NCBI GenBank assembly: GCA_026686845.1
Contig: JAIVEN010000012.1
Location: 17,424,501-17,488,500 of the forward strand
DNA from: Adenanthera pavonina
Lineage: Eukaryota; Streptophyta; Magnoliopsida; Fabales; Fabaceae
DNA: 64,000 nucleotides
Reading direction: 5' to 3'
Both the position numbers and the translations under genes were made by a program. Below the pieces are notes generated by a model. That model did not search any database and was not told the origin of the DNA. It saw only the letters and a program-made list of their open reading frames with translations. Below are positions 47,942 to 59,409 of this stretch, piece after piece; within the stretch, counting starts at the first letter, position 1; each line of letters starts with the position of its first letter.

Positions 47942-50470
47942 TGTAACAACCCTCATTACATTGTCCCTAACTTAGTCCCAAGTTAACCAAGTGTCATTGG
48001 CATTGTGTGCAGAACTGGAGGGCCAAGATAGAGGAAAAGTCCAAGTAGAGCCAAAATGAGCTCCACGCCGTGGCGAGGAGCAAGGCCGCCATGGTGAGTG
48101 AGCTACAGATTCAAATATTTTTCTGGCTAAAAGCAACGGCATTGTGGCGGGCTTACTGGAACCGCGGCGAACAGGAATAATTTTTTATAAACCGAGAACA
48201 TTTCAGTAGAACAAAAAAGAAAGAAACGGAGGGAGCGATGGAGAAGCAGTGCAAGGGTTCAAAGTTTCTGGCCATTGGGAGTGATTTTCAGACCTCAGGG
48301 GCTTGGATTCACATTGGTAAGTGATCTTTACTCCTCCCTCTCCATTTTCTTCAGTTTTGAGTTGGGATTTTTTGGGTATATATTGGGATCTTTGGTTGTG
48401 GTCGAATCCCACCAATTAAAATGGATGAAATGGGATTAATGGAGTGTGATTTAGTGTTTATGAAGCTTGGGTGTGAGTTTTAAAGGGAATATGCATGATT
48501 TAAGCTTAACCCTAGGTTGATTTCTGGTTGATAAGGTGTGAGATCCAAAATATATAAGATTAATTATGGTTTAAATGGTTATATGAGGTTCATTGAGGTA
48601 AGAAAATATGGTTGGAACCTTGGGTTAGGCCTATATGGTCGAATTGTGTTTGTGGTTAGGTGGTATCTTGTGTTAATTTGAGGAATTGTGATATTGTGAA
48701 GGTTATTTGGTTGATCAGAGAAGTAAAGTCATAGGATTGGCATTCAAGAAAGCTTGTGGAACTCATGTGCGCGTGGTAGTGACAATTGAGGTAACCAGGT
48801 TTTTGTATAATTTGTATTGTATAGTGAGATATGATAGTATATATATGTACATATGCATGTTCCTTTTTATACCATGATATTGGTTGTGTATATGTATGGT
48901 TTTCTACATATCGTGGTATGCACACGGCTAGTTGATATATGATGGTTGTATATGTTGTGTATATATAATGTGTAGTATCCCTATATCATTGCATGCTAGC
49001 ATGTCCATATGGTGTTTGTGATGATGATATATATGTGTGTTTGAGACATGTTGGCATGACATTGGAATCCTCACCATGATTGCATAGTAAGAGATTAATG
49101 ATGAGGTGATGATGATATGATAAAGATCCCTGTCACTAAATCCTCTCCTCGGGAGAGCCATATGACAGTGGATAATATGATATAATGAAACATCACTGTC
49201 ACTAAATCCTCTCCTTGGGAGAACCAAGTGACAGTGGATTTGGGAATGCACCTTCCTTAAATCACCATCAATTCGCAATGGTCCAGGGGAAGGAGGACCA
49301 TGGTTCGAGCTCTAGTGTAACCATTGGCTGAGTTACATTAGGGTAAGGTGAGCTTGGTGATGTCCCAAAATCAGTCTTCACTAACTGTTGGAAGGGAATT
49401 ATCTATTGAAATGTCTTGTAATGACGACAGTTCATGGTTCTAGCCGTGTATGAAGGAGAACATACATGTTATTCATTAACATTTAATTGCACCATATGTA
49501 CAATTCTGTTGATCAGTATATATATTGTGTGTGGTTATTCCCGGTTACTGAGACTTTATCTCACACCCCTTTCCCATGAACTAACATTTTAGGTGAAGGT
49601 TCTGACACTAGTTTGGAGAAGACAAGGGAGTAGTGTCTCGGACATGGGAATATCCAAGTTGCAGTAATAGATTGTATCGTCTATGTATGGTGTGCTAAGT
49701 AGGATAGTGCATTGTAATGGATATAAGGAGTTAGATAATTATAATGGTATTTGGATGTGTATGTATGTTAATGTTATGATATTGATGTGGAATGGTGTTG
49801 GATGTGATGTCTTGTTATACATGCATGGTACGGTGTGTTGTTGAGTCAGCATGGTAGTGTTTATGAGCCCAAAGGTGGAATTGGGCCTTGTTGGTATGTT
49901 TTGGGGCAAGTAGCCCATTATATCAATTTGGAGTTCAAGGAGGTCAAATCTTATAGGAGTGGTTCCTTTGAGGTGAAACCTCTTTGGACAAGTCAATTAG
50001 GTGGATTATGACATGTATAAGTGGTCCCAAATGGTCAATTTGCCTTTAGTGGCAAATGGGAATTGTGAGTTTTGGTTGAAATGTGGTCAAAACTGTGTCG
50101 GGTGTCCGAAATTTTCATATGGAGATGGATTAAGGTGAAATTGATGTTATGGATAGATTGGGACAAGATTGACTTGTAAGAGTTGAAATCAGGTCAATCA
50201 GAGGTCGGAGCATAAAGTTATGAGAGTCTGAAGTTCACCTCATGATGTTGGAATTTTGCTGGTTTAAACCAGCAGGGGGCACCACAACGCTAGGAAGCAA
50301 GCCATGGTGTCAGTGAAACAGAGGACACCAAGGCTGTAGCGGTACTGTAGCAGCCGCGGCCCTAGCCCAGTTTCTAGTGTCCTTTGACTTTTCTTCCACT
50401 GCTTTGATGTTTGGAAAGCAAATATGAGATATTTGGGCTATGTTTGGTTAGATTTTTTTGAAGTTATGTC
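47942..50470 (+). mobile_element. LTR-like insertion (family C) in Harbinger ORF1
   Basis: It begins TGTAACAACCCTCATTACA, typical of a gypsy-type LTR, and probably ends near 50470 (TTATGTCA), just before ORF1-like coding resumes. The region 49540-49600 has CGGTTACTGAGACTTTATCT and CACCCCTTTCC, the pattern seen near the 3' end of many plant LTRs. No retroelement protein is encoded, so it is probably a solo LTR. A 5-bp target duplication was not found, so the right border is approximate. A repeated stem-loop at 49130-49240 is listed separately. Confidence 0.6.
49129..49238. repeat. Two-copy repeat forming strong stem-loops
   Basis: CTGTCACTAAATCCTCTCC occurs twice about 66 bp apart. Each is followed by GGGAGA and a reverse match. 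In the second copy CACTGTCACT (49194-49203) pairs perfectly with AGTGACAGTG (49227-49236), and TCTCC with GGGAGA inside the loop. Confidence 0.7.
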
Positions 50471-50733
50471 AGGTTAAGAGGTGTTTGGGAGTAAGGTATC
50501 ATTCATTATATGCTAATGATATTGAGCATAATGAAAAAAGTCCAGCTAGTGAGGATGAAGGGAATAGCTATCAAGTTGGTGACCAAGTTCAACAAAATGT
50601 GATTCCAAGTGCTTCAAACACGAATTCAAAAAAGAGGAAGAGAATGGGGAAAGGAGACAAAAAAATTAGAATAGCTGAGAAACTTCAACATTCTCTTAAT
50701 CATACTATTGATGGGATGGTGCTAATGTCATAG
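50471..50733 (+). pseudogene. Harbinger ORF1, 3' part
   Basis: The frame reads NDIEHNEKSPASEDEGNSYQ and NSKKRKRMGKGDKKIRIAEK, with a basic cluster that could be a nuclear localisation signal. It ends HTIDGMVLMS. The acidic then basic, low-complexity composition suits the linker and C-terminus of Harbinger ORF1, but the join to the 5' part is inferred. Confidence 0.5.
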
Positions 50734-51119
50734 AATCAAAAGTAGATGACCCTTTTAGCCATGAGAAGTTTTTTTCATTGTTAGGTGAGATTCTTGACTT
50801 AGTAAAAGGAACACATCAATATTTTTTATCCGTGAGAATCTTAGCCAAGAAAGAGAACAAGATAGCATTTTGTCACTTCATGAACAATGATCGTGATATG
50901 ACTACTGATTAGCTAAACAAATTTACAGAGCAGGACATCCCACATAGGATAGCATTTTGTCACTTGATGAACATATTTTAGTTTAATTTTTCTTGATGAC
51001 AATTGTTTATTTTATTTTTGTTTGATGGAGTATTGGATATGCAATTTTTTATAATATTTATATGAAATATTTATATATTTGTTTAGTTTTGTGTATTGAT
51101 TAAATTTATATTTGTTATA

Positions 51120-52161
51120 GAGGATGACTAATAGTTCAAACGAAAGTGATGATGGTTCTAAAATGGAAATTGAAGTCCAAAATAATCATATATCTATGGA
51201 TTCTAGATTGCAAGGAGTTTGGCTGCCTTTCTAGTTACAAATCATGTACTGAAATATGTTGTGAAAGAGAAAAAAACTACTTCAATTCTCTCAAGTCATA
51301 AGCGGCTATTAGAGTTGATAAAAGGAAATGAAAACAAGTTTTTTAAGCAATTTTGAATGAGAAAACATGTGTTTCAACAATTGATAAGGAAGTTAACTAA
51401 TAATTATGGATTGACACCTGCCAAACACATTGGAGCAAATGAAAGTATTACTTTGTTCTTGTATATGATAGGCCAAGGAGCCACATATAGACACATTCAA
51501 GAATGATTTCAAAATTCTAGTATACATAGGGGCAATAGATGGCCTTCATATTAGTATACATGTCCTAGCAAATAAGCTACCTCTTTTTAATAAGAAAGGA
51601 TGATGGCAATAAATGATTTTAATATGTGTTTTATATTTGCATTATATGCCCGGGAAGGATCTGTTCATAATGCAAGAATTTTTATGGACACCCTTCATAA
51701 ACCAAATCTATGATTCCCTTATCCTCCTGAAGATTAATATTATATAACTTCAATTATTTACATTTTATATTATAAATATTTTTTATAAGATTATCTAATA
51801 TATTTTCTATTTATACATAGGTAAATATTACCTTGTTGACTCAAGATATGTATCATTCAAAGATTTCTTAGGACCATATAGGAATACAAGGTATCATTTT
51901 CCACCTTTTAGATTAGCTCCGGGTTTAAAATCAAAAGAAGAAATTTTTAATTTTCATTATTCTAGTTTGGGAAGTGTTATTGAAAGAATATTTGGTGTTT
52001 GCAAAGCAAGATGGAGAATATTGTAGAATATGACCAATTTTAAGCTTGAAACTCAAATTTCCATTATATGGGTATGTTTTGTTATTTATAATTATATTAG
52101 AAGGATAGACTTAGGTGATTTGGATATTCTAGAAAATTTTGAGAATCTTAATCAGTTTTAA
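51120..52161 (+). pseudogene. Harbinger DDE transposase
   Basis: The frame is read in pieces: MRKHVFQQLIRKLTNNYGL, ESITLFLYMIGQGATYRHIQ, then GAIDGLHISI (about 51530, first Asp), YYLVDSRYVSFKDFLGPY (about 51825, second Asp) and SSLGSVIERIFGVCKARWRI (about 51965-52020, Glu). These are the DDE motifs of DDE_Tnp_4/HARBI1-like nucleases. Several in-frame stops and frameshifts separate them. An upstream piece at 51121-51230 (MTNSSNESDDGSKMEIEVQN) may be its N-terminus. Confidence 0.82.
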
Positions 52162-52852
52162 AATACAGAGCAAAATTTCAATGACAGGAATAATAATGAT
52201 GTATCTAATCATGATGAATGGCAAAGTCCAACACAAGCAGATGTTAGATACATGGAAGAAGTAAAAAATGCTATTAAAGACCAATTGTCAAGACGAGAGT
52301 GTGACGCTAGATTTATTTACTTTTTTTATGGGAAAATTTTGACATTTATTTGACTTGTCTTGACACTACCATTGATATGATATTTTTACATTTGTTCTTA
52401 CATGAGTTTGATAGTAAAATGAACTCATTTGATTTGGATGTTCTTGAAGCATTTTATAAAATATGAAATAAATTTATTTAAAGTAAAATTATATACTTTA
52501 AATAAATTTAATTATTTAATTAATTACATCATCTTCCTAAAAAGATTTAATTATTATAATTATGAATTGTTTATTTTAAAAATTTTAATATATACAAAAG
52601 CACTTTTTTTTATCCAAACATGTTTTTTAGGAAGTGCTTTTTTCATGTCCTTTATTGTAATTTCATAATAGAAAAAACGCTTTTATGATATTATATCCAA
52701 ACAAGCTAAAAATCAATTTTCAAATAAAAAGTGTTTTTAATGATTTTAACTAAACATAAAATAACTTCTACTTTTTATAAAATCTCTAAACAATTAATTA
52801 CTTTTTAAATAATCCAAAAATTGATTTTTTAAAAAGCTTAAACAAACGGGTC
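52162..52852. other. Harbinger 3' non-coding end
   Basis: Very AT-rich DNA leading to the right terminal repeat at 52852. No gene is seen. Confidence 0.5.
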
Positions 52853-52870
52853 TATGTGTCACAGGAATAA

Positions 52871-54005
52871 GACCCATTTGGTTCTCGAAGAATGGAATGT
52901 ATTGGAATGGTTGGAAATAAAATGGATTGGAATGATAATCATCATAAATCTATTTGTCATAATATAATGGAAATGGGGAATATTTTTATTTTTGATATTT
53001 AATTAAATAAAAATAAAAGTGGGTATTTTACCAAAATACCCTCAATTAGAAATAAAAATTTCCCTATCCTTCTCTTTTCCTTCCTCCTCCGATAGATCAA
53101 CAAACAGCATCACAAGATGAAGAAATAATTTTGCTAAAAATTAAGCTCCCAAATCAAACTAGGACTTTTCAAAACTTTTATCCTCCTTAAATCATAGCAT
53201 CATCAAAAACACATATACAATTTTGTAGATTTCTTTTAGAAAATAAAGAAATTCAAAAACTGATTCCACTTCATCGTCTCCCCCGTGAACCAATAAATCA
53301 AAGGCCGTTGAACTTGAACTAGACTCCCTCTACCGCCATGGATGTAGATCGAAGCTGACAGCCATGGATCTATTGTCATGACATTTAGTGGTGGTGAGAT
53401 CGAAGCCTAGATTTATTCGAAAGTTTCTGCCACCAGTGACAGAGATGAAGAAGAGGGAAGAAGCTGCAGGTTAGAGGGACAATGACCCTATACACGATGA
53501 GAGGGATAATGACCCTATACATGACGACTAACTGACTATGGGTGTTTAGACAGTGGTGACCAGGTCCTGCTGTGAGGGCAAGGAAGAAGCAGATCGAAGG
53601 TAAAGGGAGTTGGATGCCGGTGGTGACGACATCAGAGATGGAGAGGGAGGAGGACAACCGTGGAGGTTGATGACGGTAAAGGCAACGAGAAAAGAGAGGA
53701 CATGGATGAATGTCGAAGAAGATGGGTGATGGTAATGATGTCCGGAGGTTATTCCTACATCATGGAATCATGAAAGATGAGGACCAAGCTAGGAATCCTT
53801 AATCCCAATTTTTCAAGCTTGTCCATTCCCTGGGAGTCCCTACTTCTACCTCAATGTGCCAACCAAACGACACTGGGATTAGTCTTAGGATTCCCATTCC
53901 TAAGGAGCCCGGGAATTGAACCAAATTGGCCTTTTCCCTGGACACTGGGATTAGACACAAGATTCCCATTCCTTAGGCACCCAGGAATCGAACCAAATGG
54001 GCCTT
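52871..54005. mobile_element. Non-autonomous TIR element with TAA flanks (1.1 kb)
   Basis: The left end GACCCATTTGGTTC pairs with the right end GAACCAAATGGGCC. TAA lies directly on both sides (52868-52870 and 54006-54008), as expected for a PIF/Harbinger-type element. No transposase is encoded. Near the right end a segment of about 65-70 bp is present twice in tandem (about 53872-54003; GATTCCCATTCCT...GGAAT(T/C)GAACCAAAT). A short repeat, AATGACCCTATACA, also occurs twice near 53485-53525. Confidence 0.65.
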
Positions 54006-54322
54006 TAATCTTTAGCTGTCATTTAGGAAAACCTTTTATTGCACACCAAAATAAAAAAGTAATAGAACTCAAACTTAGTTAAAACAAACTAGGGTTCTAT
54101 ATCTTTTGTATTTTATTTATTTTATTTGGTTGTCATTGCTTTGCTCTTGGTGAGAGTTGACAGTTAGTGCCTTTATGTTGTGCCATGTTTTGCATGTTGC
54201 ATTGTAGTATACTATCAAATTGCAAATGTTATACTGAGTGTAGTTTCCAACCCACAGGGATAGGTCTCTCAAATTTACAAATGCTCATACTTAAACAAAC
54301 ACATATGCTTTCACGTGTTTAC
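54006..54322. other. Intergenic DNA
   Basis: AT-rich, with no gene seen. It ends in GTGTTTACAG, which could be a splice acceptor directly before the NBS-LRR fragment. Confidence 0.35.
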
Positions 54323-55329
54323 AGCTCAGTTATGATTATTTAAGAAACACTGCGGCTAAGTCCTTATTCTTGATGTGTGGTTTGTTTCCTACAGATTATG
54401 ACATCTCTAGAGATGGGTTGTTTATATATGGAATGGTTTTAGGCCTATGCAAGGGAATAGAAGAACTCAAAATTGCCAGCAGCCTTGTGAATTCAGGAAT
54501 AAACAATCTCATAGAGTCTAGTTTGTTGACACATCCTCATAAAGGAGAAGGCTACTTGAAGATTCATGACATTGTTCATGATGTTTCTTTATGGATCTAT
54601 AGGAAACAAGATGCAAGGAAAAATTGCAACAAGACCAATTGATGAAGCTCTAAGCGAATGTTATGCAATATCATCGTGGTACAATGAAGTTTATCATTAC
54701 CAACGGGTTGTTGATCTTAATAGAAGGGGCTAGGATCACTTAAGAATGATGCCTCAAATTCAAAACTGTGTGAATGCTGAAAACGTACACTTTTGAGAGA
54801 ACTCCTCCCCAAATGAAGCCTGACCACAGCTCATCGGATTAGTTAAAGCCCAAAGTGACAACTGGATACCAAATGATATTTCCAAAAAATGAAGTTAATC
54901 GTTTTCCTCATGGATTTGATGCCCCAAAGCTTGAGGTTCTATTGATATGTGTAAGCACGTTTAGTTTTTCAAATACATTGTTTCATTGCATCGAAGTGCT
55001 GAAGGTTCCTGCTATAATAAATGAAGATTATCGGAACAAATTGCTGCAGTTGTTATTGCCACTTTCAGTCAATTCACAGGTTTGGCCAAATCTTCGGACT
55101 CTACATTTGGTGGGATTGAAGCTAGATGATATATCTTTCATTGAAAGCTTTAAAGCACTTGAGATTCTCAAGTGCGAGCCAGTTACTTCAAGGAACTACT
55201 GGAAGGAATCTTACAACTCAAAAAGCTGAAGTTGCTGGTCAATTCGATGAGAAATGTTATACAACAATAGGAAGAATGACGCCAAAGCTTCAAGAGATAC
55301 ATCAACAGAATGATCCTCACCGTATTTAA
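54323..55329 (+). pseudogene. NBS-LRR relic B (NB-ARC end and LRR start)
   Basis: Directly after an AG it reads LSYDYLRNTAAKSLFLMCGL, then FPTDYDI, GLCKGIEELK and SGINNLIESSLLTHP. The MHD position is IHDIVHDVSLW, followed by a stop at about 54642. Later frames give WYNEVYHY, VNRFPHGFDAPKLEVLLI and LRTLHLVGLKLDDISFIESF, collinear with the relic at 44604-45906 (NQVNSGINILVES, LRLVGLELHDLSFITSLQEL). CC, P-loop and kinase-2 are absent, so only the second half of a receptor gene remains. Confidence 0.85.
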
Positions 55330-56149
55330 AGATCTTGGTCCATAGGTGTGTAATATCATGTACCAGTTGATGAGTTGAAATCAGTTATTTCATTTAACTC
55401 TTCTTCTATGTTATAACTTATAATTGCATTCTTAGAGTACTAAATTATTTTTCCCTTTTATCTCATCATTTTGAACTTAGGAAATTTGCATGAAAAAAAA
55501 AATCTCCAAATTGAAGACATTCTCGAGGGCTTTTGATTCCAACATTGATATCTTGCTTCCTCGGTTCCTCCCAAGGTACCTTCATGAATATGTAAACCTT
55601 TATTCTGTTTTTTAAATGCGCAGAGTTTATATTTCTCACTGTGATGCCACTTTGTAATTTATGGTTAAGTGGTTATAACCTTCTTACCAGTTAAATCAAG
55701 TGCTTAGTGATAATGTTAAATATTAGATGTAATTTTTTAAAAATAGTTGTACGATTTTGACATTTATATTGTGCTTTCTCCTAAGACATCTCTGAATATG
55801 CAAAACTTAAGTTTTATTTTCTTTTTTTAGAGACATTTATTTATCATAATTTTTTAAGTTTGACAATAAAAAGAGAAAATAAATAAGGATAGGTCTACTA
55901 TCTCAATGGATTGAAAAGGATATTTGCCAACAACTTATCAATTAATGTATAATGAATCTGTTTTTACAACTATCTTCTATAATTAGATACAATTTTTTTA
56001 CATTATATGGAGTTGAAAAATGAGTTACACTAATTATGACTTAAGAATATTTTGGCTTATTATAGATTTTATTTTATATTGATCCAATAACCAGTCTACT
56101 CATTCCAAACAAAGTCAAGGTAATTTAAAGTGACTTTAATTTTTTTTCC
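55330..56149. other. Non-coding DNA between NBS-LRR relics B and C
   Basis: AT-rich. A weak match to LRR-like text (KKISKLKTF, FDSNIDILLPR) follows 55490. No supported gene. Confidence 0.35.
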
Positions 56150-56690
56150 TTTTTGTGGTCGTTGTAAAATTTCTGTTGTTTTTTTTTTTTTTACAACAAC
56201 TCAGTCTTATGTTTAAAACAAGTTTAAAGGATTTTCGAATTAATCAATTCAACCAATTTTATGAACATGGTTGTCTTAATCTGTTGGAATGGTCGATATT
56301 CTTATCTCCATTGCGGCTAAAATTGAATAATATCTTTTGACCCTGTAGTAAGTGAATTTTAATTGATTTTGTTCTAACAAAAACAAAGACTTTGAGCATC
56401 AGAGGGAGTTGATTACTACAAAACAAGAATCCATGGAGCAACGGGTCACAGAAAAGCTAAACGATACTGAAACCAGTGAAAAATTCACACAAGATTTGTT
56501 TGATATAAAGAAGAAAGAAGAAACCTAGGAGGAAGGAGTTTTTCTCCTTGGAGAAAATTTATCATATTAGCAAAAAGAAGTCTGTGAGAACAAAGGAAAT
56601 TAGAGAACTTCTCTGTCAAAGCATGTTTGAAGGAATTTCTCATCATACTGCCCTTTCAAGCATTGGATATTTTTCCTTGTAGAAAGTTAT
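56150..56690 (+). pseudogene. NBS-LRR relic C (5' region, highly degenerate)
   Basis: The upstream segment GTTGTAAAATTTCT, TTCGAATTAATCAATTCAAC and GGTTGTCTTAATCTGTT matches the region just before the start of the relic at 34112. The coding part is read in pieces: SMEQRVTEKLNDTET, then RRKEFFSLEKIYHISKKKS and VRTKEIRELL, collinear with SVEQRITEARNNAEM and MKTKEMRELL there. It stops before the P-loop. Stops and frameshifts are frequent. Confidence 0.7.
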
Positions 56691-57289
56691 GGTAAGGTCA
56701 GTGCTTGCAACAAGCACTGACTTTGTCTTTTTTTTTTTTATTTTTTTTGTTTCTTGGATATTCTTTTTGTTTTCTCTTTTCATTCAATCCAAATTAGGAT
56801 CCCGCACACATCAAGGCCCTTTCGAACATTCCAATTGGTATTCTTTAGCTGTTTTTGGCAACCTTTCTCCATTTGTTTATACTTTTTGAATATCTCTAAG
56901 TATATGAATGATTTGACCCAAACTAGAATCCCCGCACATATCGTAGCTACACAAAAAGCATAAGCTAAAAGATGATAAATGTGAATAAATATAATTTTTA
57001 AATGTTTATCAGATTAACTCACTTTTCCTTTTTCTTAGAAACATCCATGATTTTAATCAAGGAAATCATGGCCGAATTGATCTTCATCCTCTCATCACAC
57101 AAAATCTCATAATAGCCCATAAGTGCATCATCCACAACATCCAAAGGGAAGAACCCAAAGACCAAATGTGTTTCCTGAGCATTGTTGGAATACTGTATAC
57201 TTCCAGATATTGAAGTCCATGGTCAAATAAAAAATAAACAAAGGTAGTGGTTTTAAATGGATAAAAAAGTTTTTCATAATGAATTGCAG

Positions 57290-57542
57290 GAAGCAAAATT
57301 TTATTGTTATAATATATACATTATATTATTTCAAACTGCATGGAAGTACGTAGAAGACTGCTTTGTTGCCAGATTGAGATCCGACTTAGAAGTGGTTAAT
57401 AAAAGATCCTTGCTGTCCATTATCAAAGAACAATGGTTACAGAATGCTGAAGAACATGCAGTTAAAGTCAGAATTCACAAGCTATCTCATGGAGAGGGCC
57501 ACGTTGTCATCGCTTGGCCGGCTGTGCAATTAGTACAGGACA
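57290..57542 (+). CDS. Candidate exon of an unidentified protein
   Basis: An open frame runs from an acceptor-like GAATTGCAG to a donor GACA|GTAAGAGT. It contains WKYVEDCFVARLRSDLEVVN, KRSLLSIIKEQWLQNAEEHA and VKVRIHKLSHGEGHVVIAWP. Amino-acid composition is balanced and the splice sites are good, unlike the low-complexity frames around it. I do not recognise the family, and no neighbouring exon is clear; 57665-57898 is open but of low coding quality. It may be a relic or part of a host gene. Confidence 0.4.
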
Positions 57543-58261
57543 GTAAGAGTATGCTTTTACTTTTTCCAGTTAATTGGTTGAGCTCTTTAAGGGACATATT
57601 ATGAATATTACTAATAGTTAATATATGTTTATTAAAAGAATAAAATTGAAAAATTCTCAAAGCAATGCAACCGCAAAGATTTTATTTGACTCTTTTCGAT
57701 TTTGACAAATACAGATTGTGCAAATATAGCGAATTGAACAGCAGAATAGATCTCAAAACGAAAGTAAAAAATAAGCAGATCCAATATAGATCTCACACTA
57801 TGAGATGTTGTGAAATTGGGATAAGTACCAAACTCTTAAAGAAGAGAGAAGTCGAAAGAACAATTTGCAGCAGAAGAACCTTTCATTCACATCACTGAAT
57901 CCTCTTGCCTTTCTGGTTCGTCTCTGCTTTCACTCTCCTCAGCAACGGAAATGTGGTGGTATTAGTGGCGGCCGCTTGAAATGCCTCGTCCTTACCCAAT
58001 TTATAATTGGAAAATTAGGTTGAAGGATCTATATATATATAGGCGATGATATTTATCATGAAGGATCATAAAAATTAAAATTATACTAAATACTCAATTA
58101 CTATTCTATCCTCTTAATAAAGAATAATTCTAATAAGACAAACCAAAAAAATGTTTCATGACGGCCCTCTTTCACTTTCCCCCTTTTCATTTGTTTCAAT
58201 GCAACATGAATCAAGAAAGAAACTACCGCAACACCATTCACATCTATTCTTATAATTTAAT
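57543..58261. other. Intergenic DNA
   Basis: There is no recognisable gene. An open frame at 57665-57898 on the + strand has no known motif. A short GC-richer stretch with a NotI-like GCGGCCGC lies at about 57967-57975. Confidence 0.35.
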
Positions 58262-58700
58262 GGCAAAAACATACTTTTGATTCCTTAACTTTAAATTGAG
58301 TTTTAATTTGATCCTTTAACTTTATTAGGGATCTCCTCTAACTTTTAAAATTCAACCAAAAAGTCTCCAATCTCTAACACTGTTAATTTTACTAACTGAA
58401 AATGCTGACAAAGCATTCTAAAATGATGACATGTTAATCTTTATAACCAAATCATTATCTCATCTTTTATTTATTAATCTTATATTTTAAATACTTTAAA
58501 TTAAAAAATAAATAATCTCAACTTCTAAATAAAACCTAGGAGACTGCGCCGTTAATTCATAAAACGTCTTCGACAATCCTTGCAAACAAAGAAAGCGTCT
58601 TTGACATTATTGAGAAAAATCAATGATTTACCAAAAACAATAGGATTCTTGAGAAAAACTCAGCATCCTCATACCTCTATCGCAACCATCATCTCCGTTG

Positions 58701-59409
58701 ATGGCCACTGTGAATAGCTTCCTTTTCAACGACTTAGCGCTTGTTTGGTATTACTATTAAAATCAAATTTTGGGTAAAAACTTGATTTTAATAGTAATGC
58801 ATGATATTTGGCTTCATTTTCTAGTTCCATTGGAAAATGATTTTTCAGCCAAAACGTGGTTCATGGATAAGCAAAAGCAGAGCTGCTTCTCGGTTCTACT
58901 TCTTCATTCTGATCTGTATTTATTTTAAAGTCAGATAAAAATGGACCAATAAAAATGAGAAAAATTAGAAAAATTAAAAAAATAAAATTTTCATAAAATT
59001 TCTCTTATCTAATGACTAAAATATCCCTTCAAAATTTTAATTTTTATAGATCATAACTCGTAAGAAAATGTTATATCGAATGTATTATGTTCTCAATTAA
59101 ATAAATGTAGATTAAATTTTAGTCCAAGTAAATTAAATTAATCATGGGATAAAGTTTAAGTTCAATTTAAAGGAAAATTATGAGTTTTGTCAAAACCAAT
59201 TTTCAAATAAATCATTCAAATATAAGTATAATAGTCCAAAATCAATTTTTATCATAACTATGTTACAAAACTAATTCTACCAAAACTCATTTTAACTAGC
59301 TGAAAACCAAACGGACCCTTGTTCATCTATCAAGACAGTGGCTTCCTCCTCTACAAACCTGAATCCTCGAATCAATTAAGTCATTGGTATAGCTGTGTGA
59401 GGCTTCCAC
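58701..59409 (+). pseudogene. Unidentified reading frame captured in the long-TIR element
   Basis: ATG at 58701 opens MATVNSFLFND, which stops at the MITE. Beyond the MITE the same frame continues FIYQDSGFLLYKPESSNQ and ends at a TGA near 59420. A second frame (59429-59665) reads SSENWNLALIKATVGHWG and later KRFVFLVHNG. The protein family is not recognised. The exact continuity of frame across the MITE supports this being former coding sequence. Confidence 0.4.
58736..59317. mobile_element. Small TIR element (MITE, 582 bp)
   Basis: The left end AGCGCTTGTTTGGT pairs roughly with the complement of the right end, GGTCCGTTTGGT. CTT flanks it on both sides (58733-58735 and 59318-59320). The interior is AT-rich and non-coding. 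The ends and 3-bp duplication suggest a PIF/Harbinger-type MITE. Confidence 0.6.

Larger units (their letters stand above)
46236..52852 (+). mobile_element. PIF/Harbinger DNA transposon, degenerate
   Basis: The left end GCCCCGTTTGTTTTAG pairs with the complement of the right end, GACCCGTTTGTTTAAGC; both lead into AT-rich subterminal DNA with AAAAAGC motifs. Inside are an ORF1 with a MYB/SANT-like trihelix domain (47370 onward) and a DDE_Tnp_4-type transposase (about 51220-52160), the two proteins expected for this superfamily. A 2.5-kb LTR-like sequence interrupts ORF1. No matching 3-bp target duplication could be confirmed. The element is inactive. Confidence 0.8.

Noticed and set aside
53777..54082. 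Plus-strand frame of 101 codons with repeated PGIEPNW text
   Set aside because: It is produced by the tandem repeat near the right end of the TAA-flanked element, not by a gene.
57967..57975. NotI-like GCGGCCGC as a sign of cloning vector
   Set aside because: A single 8-bp site in plant-like context, with no vector sequence around it.
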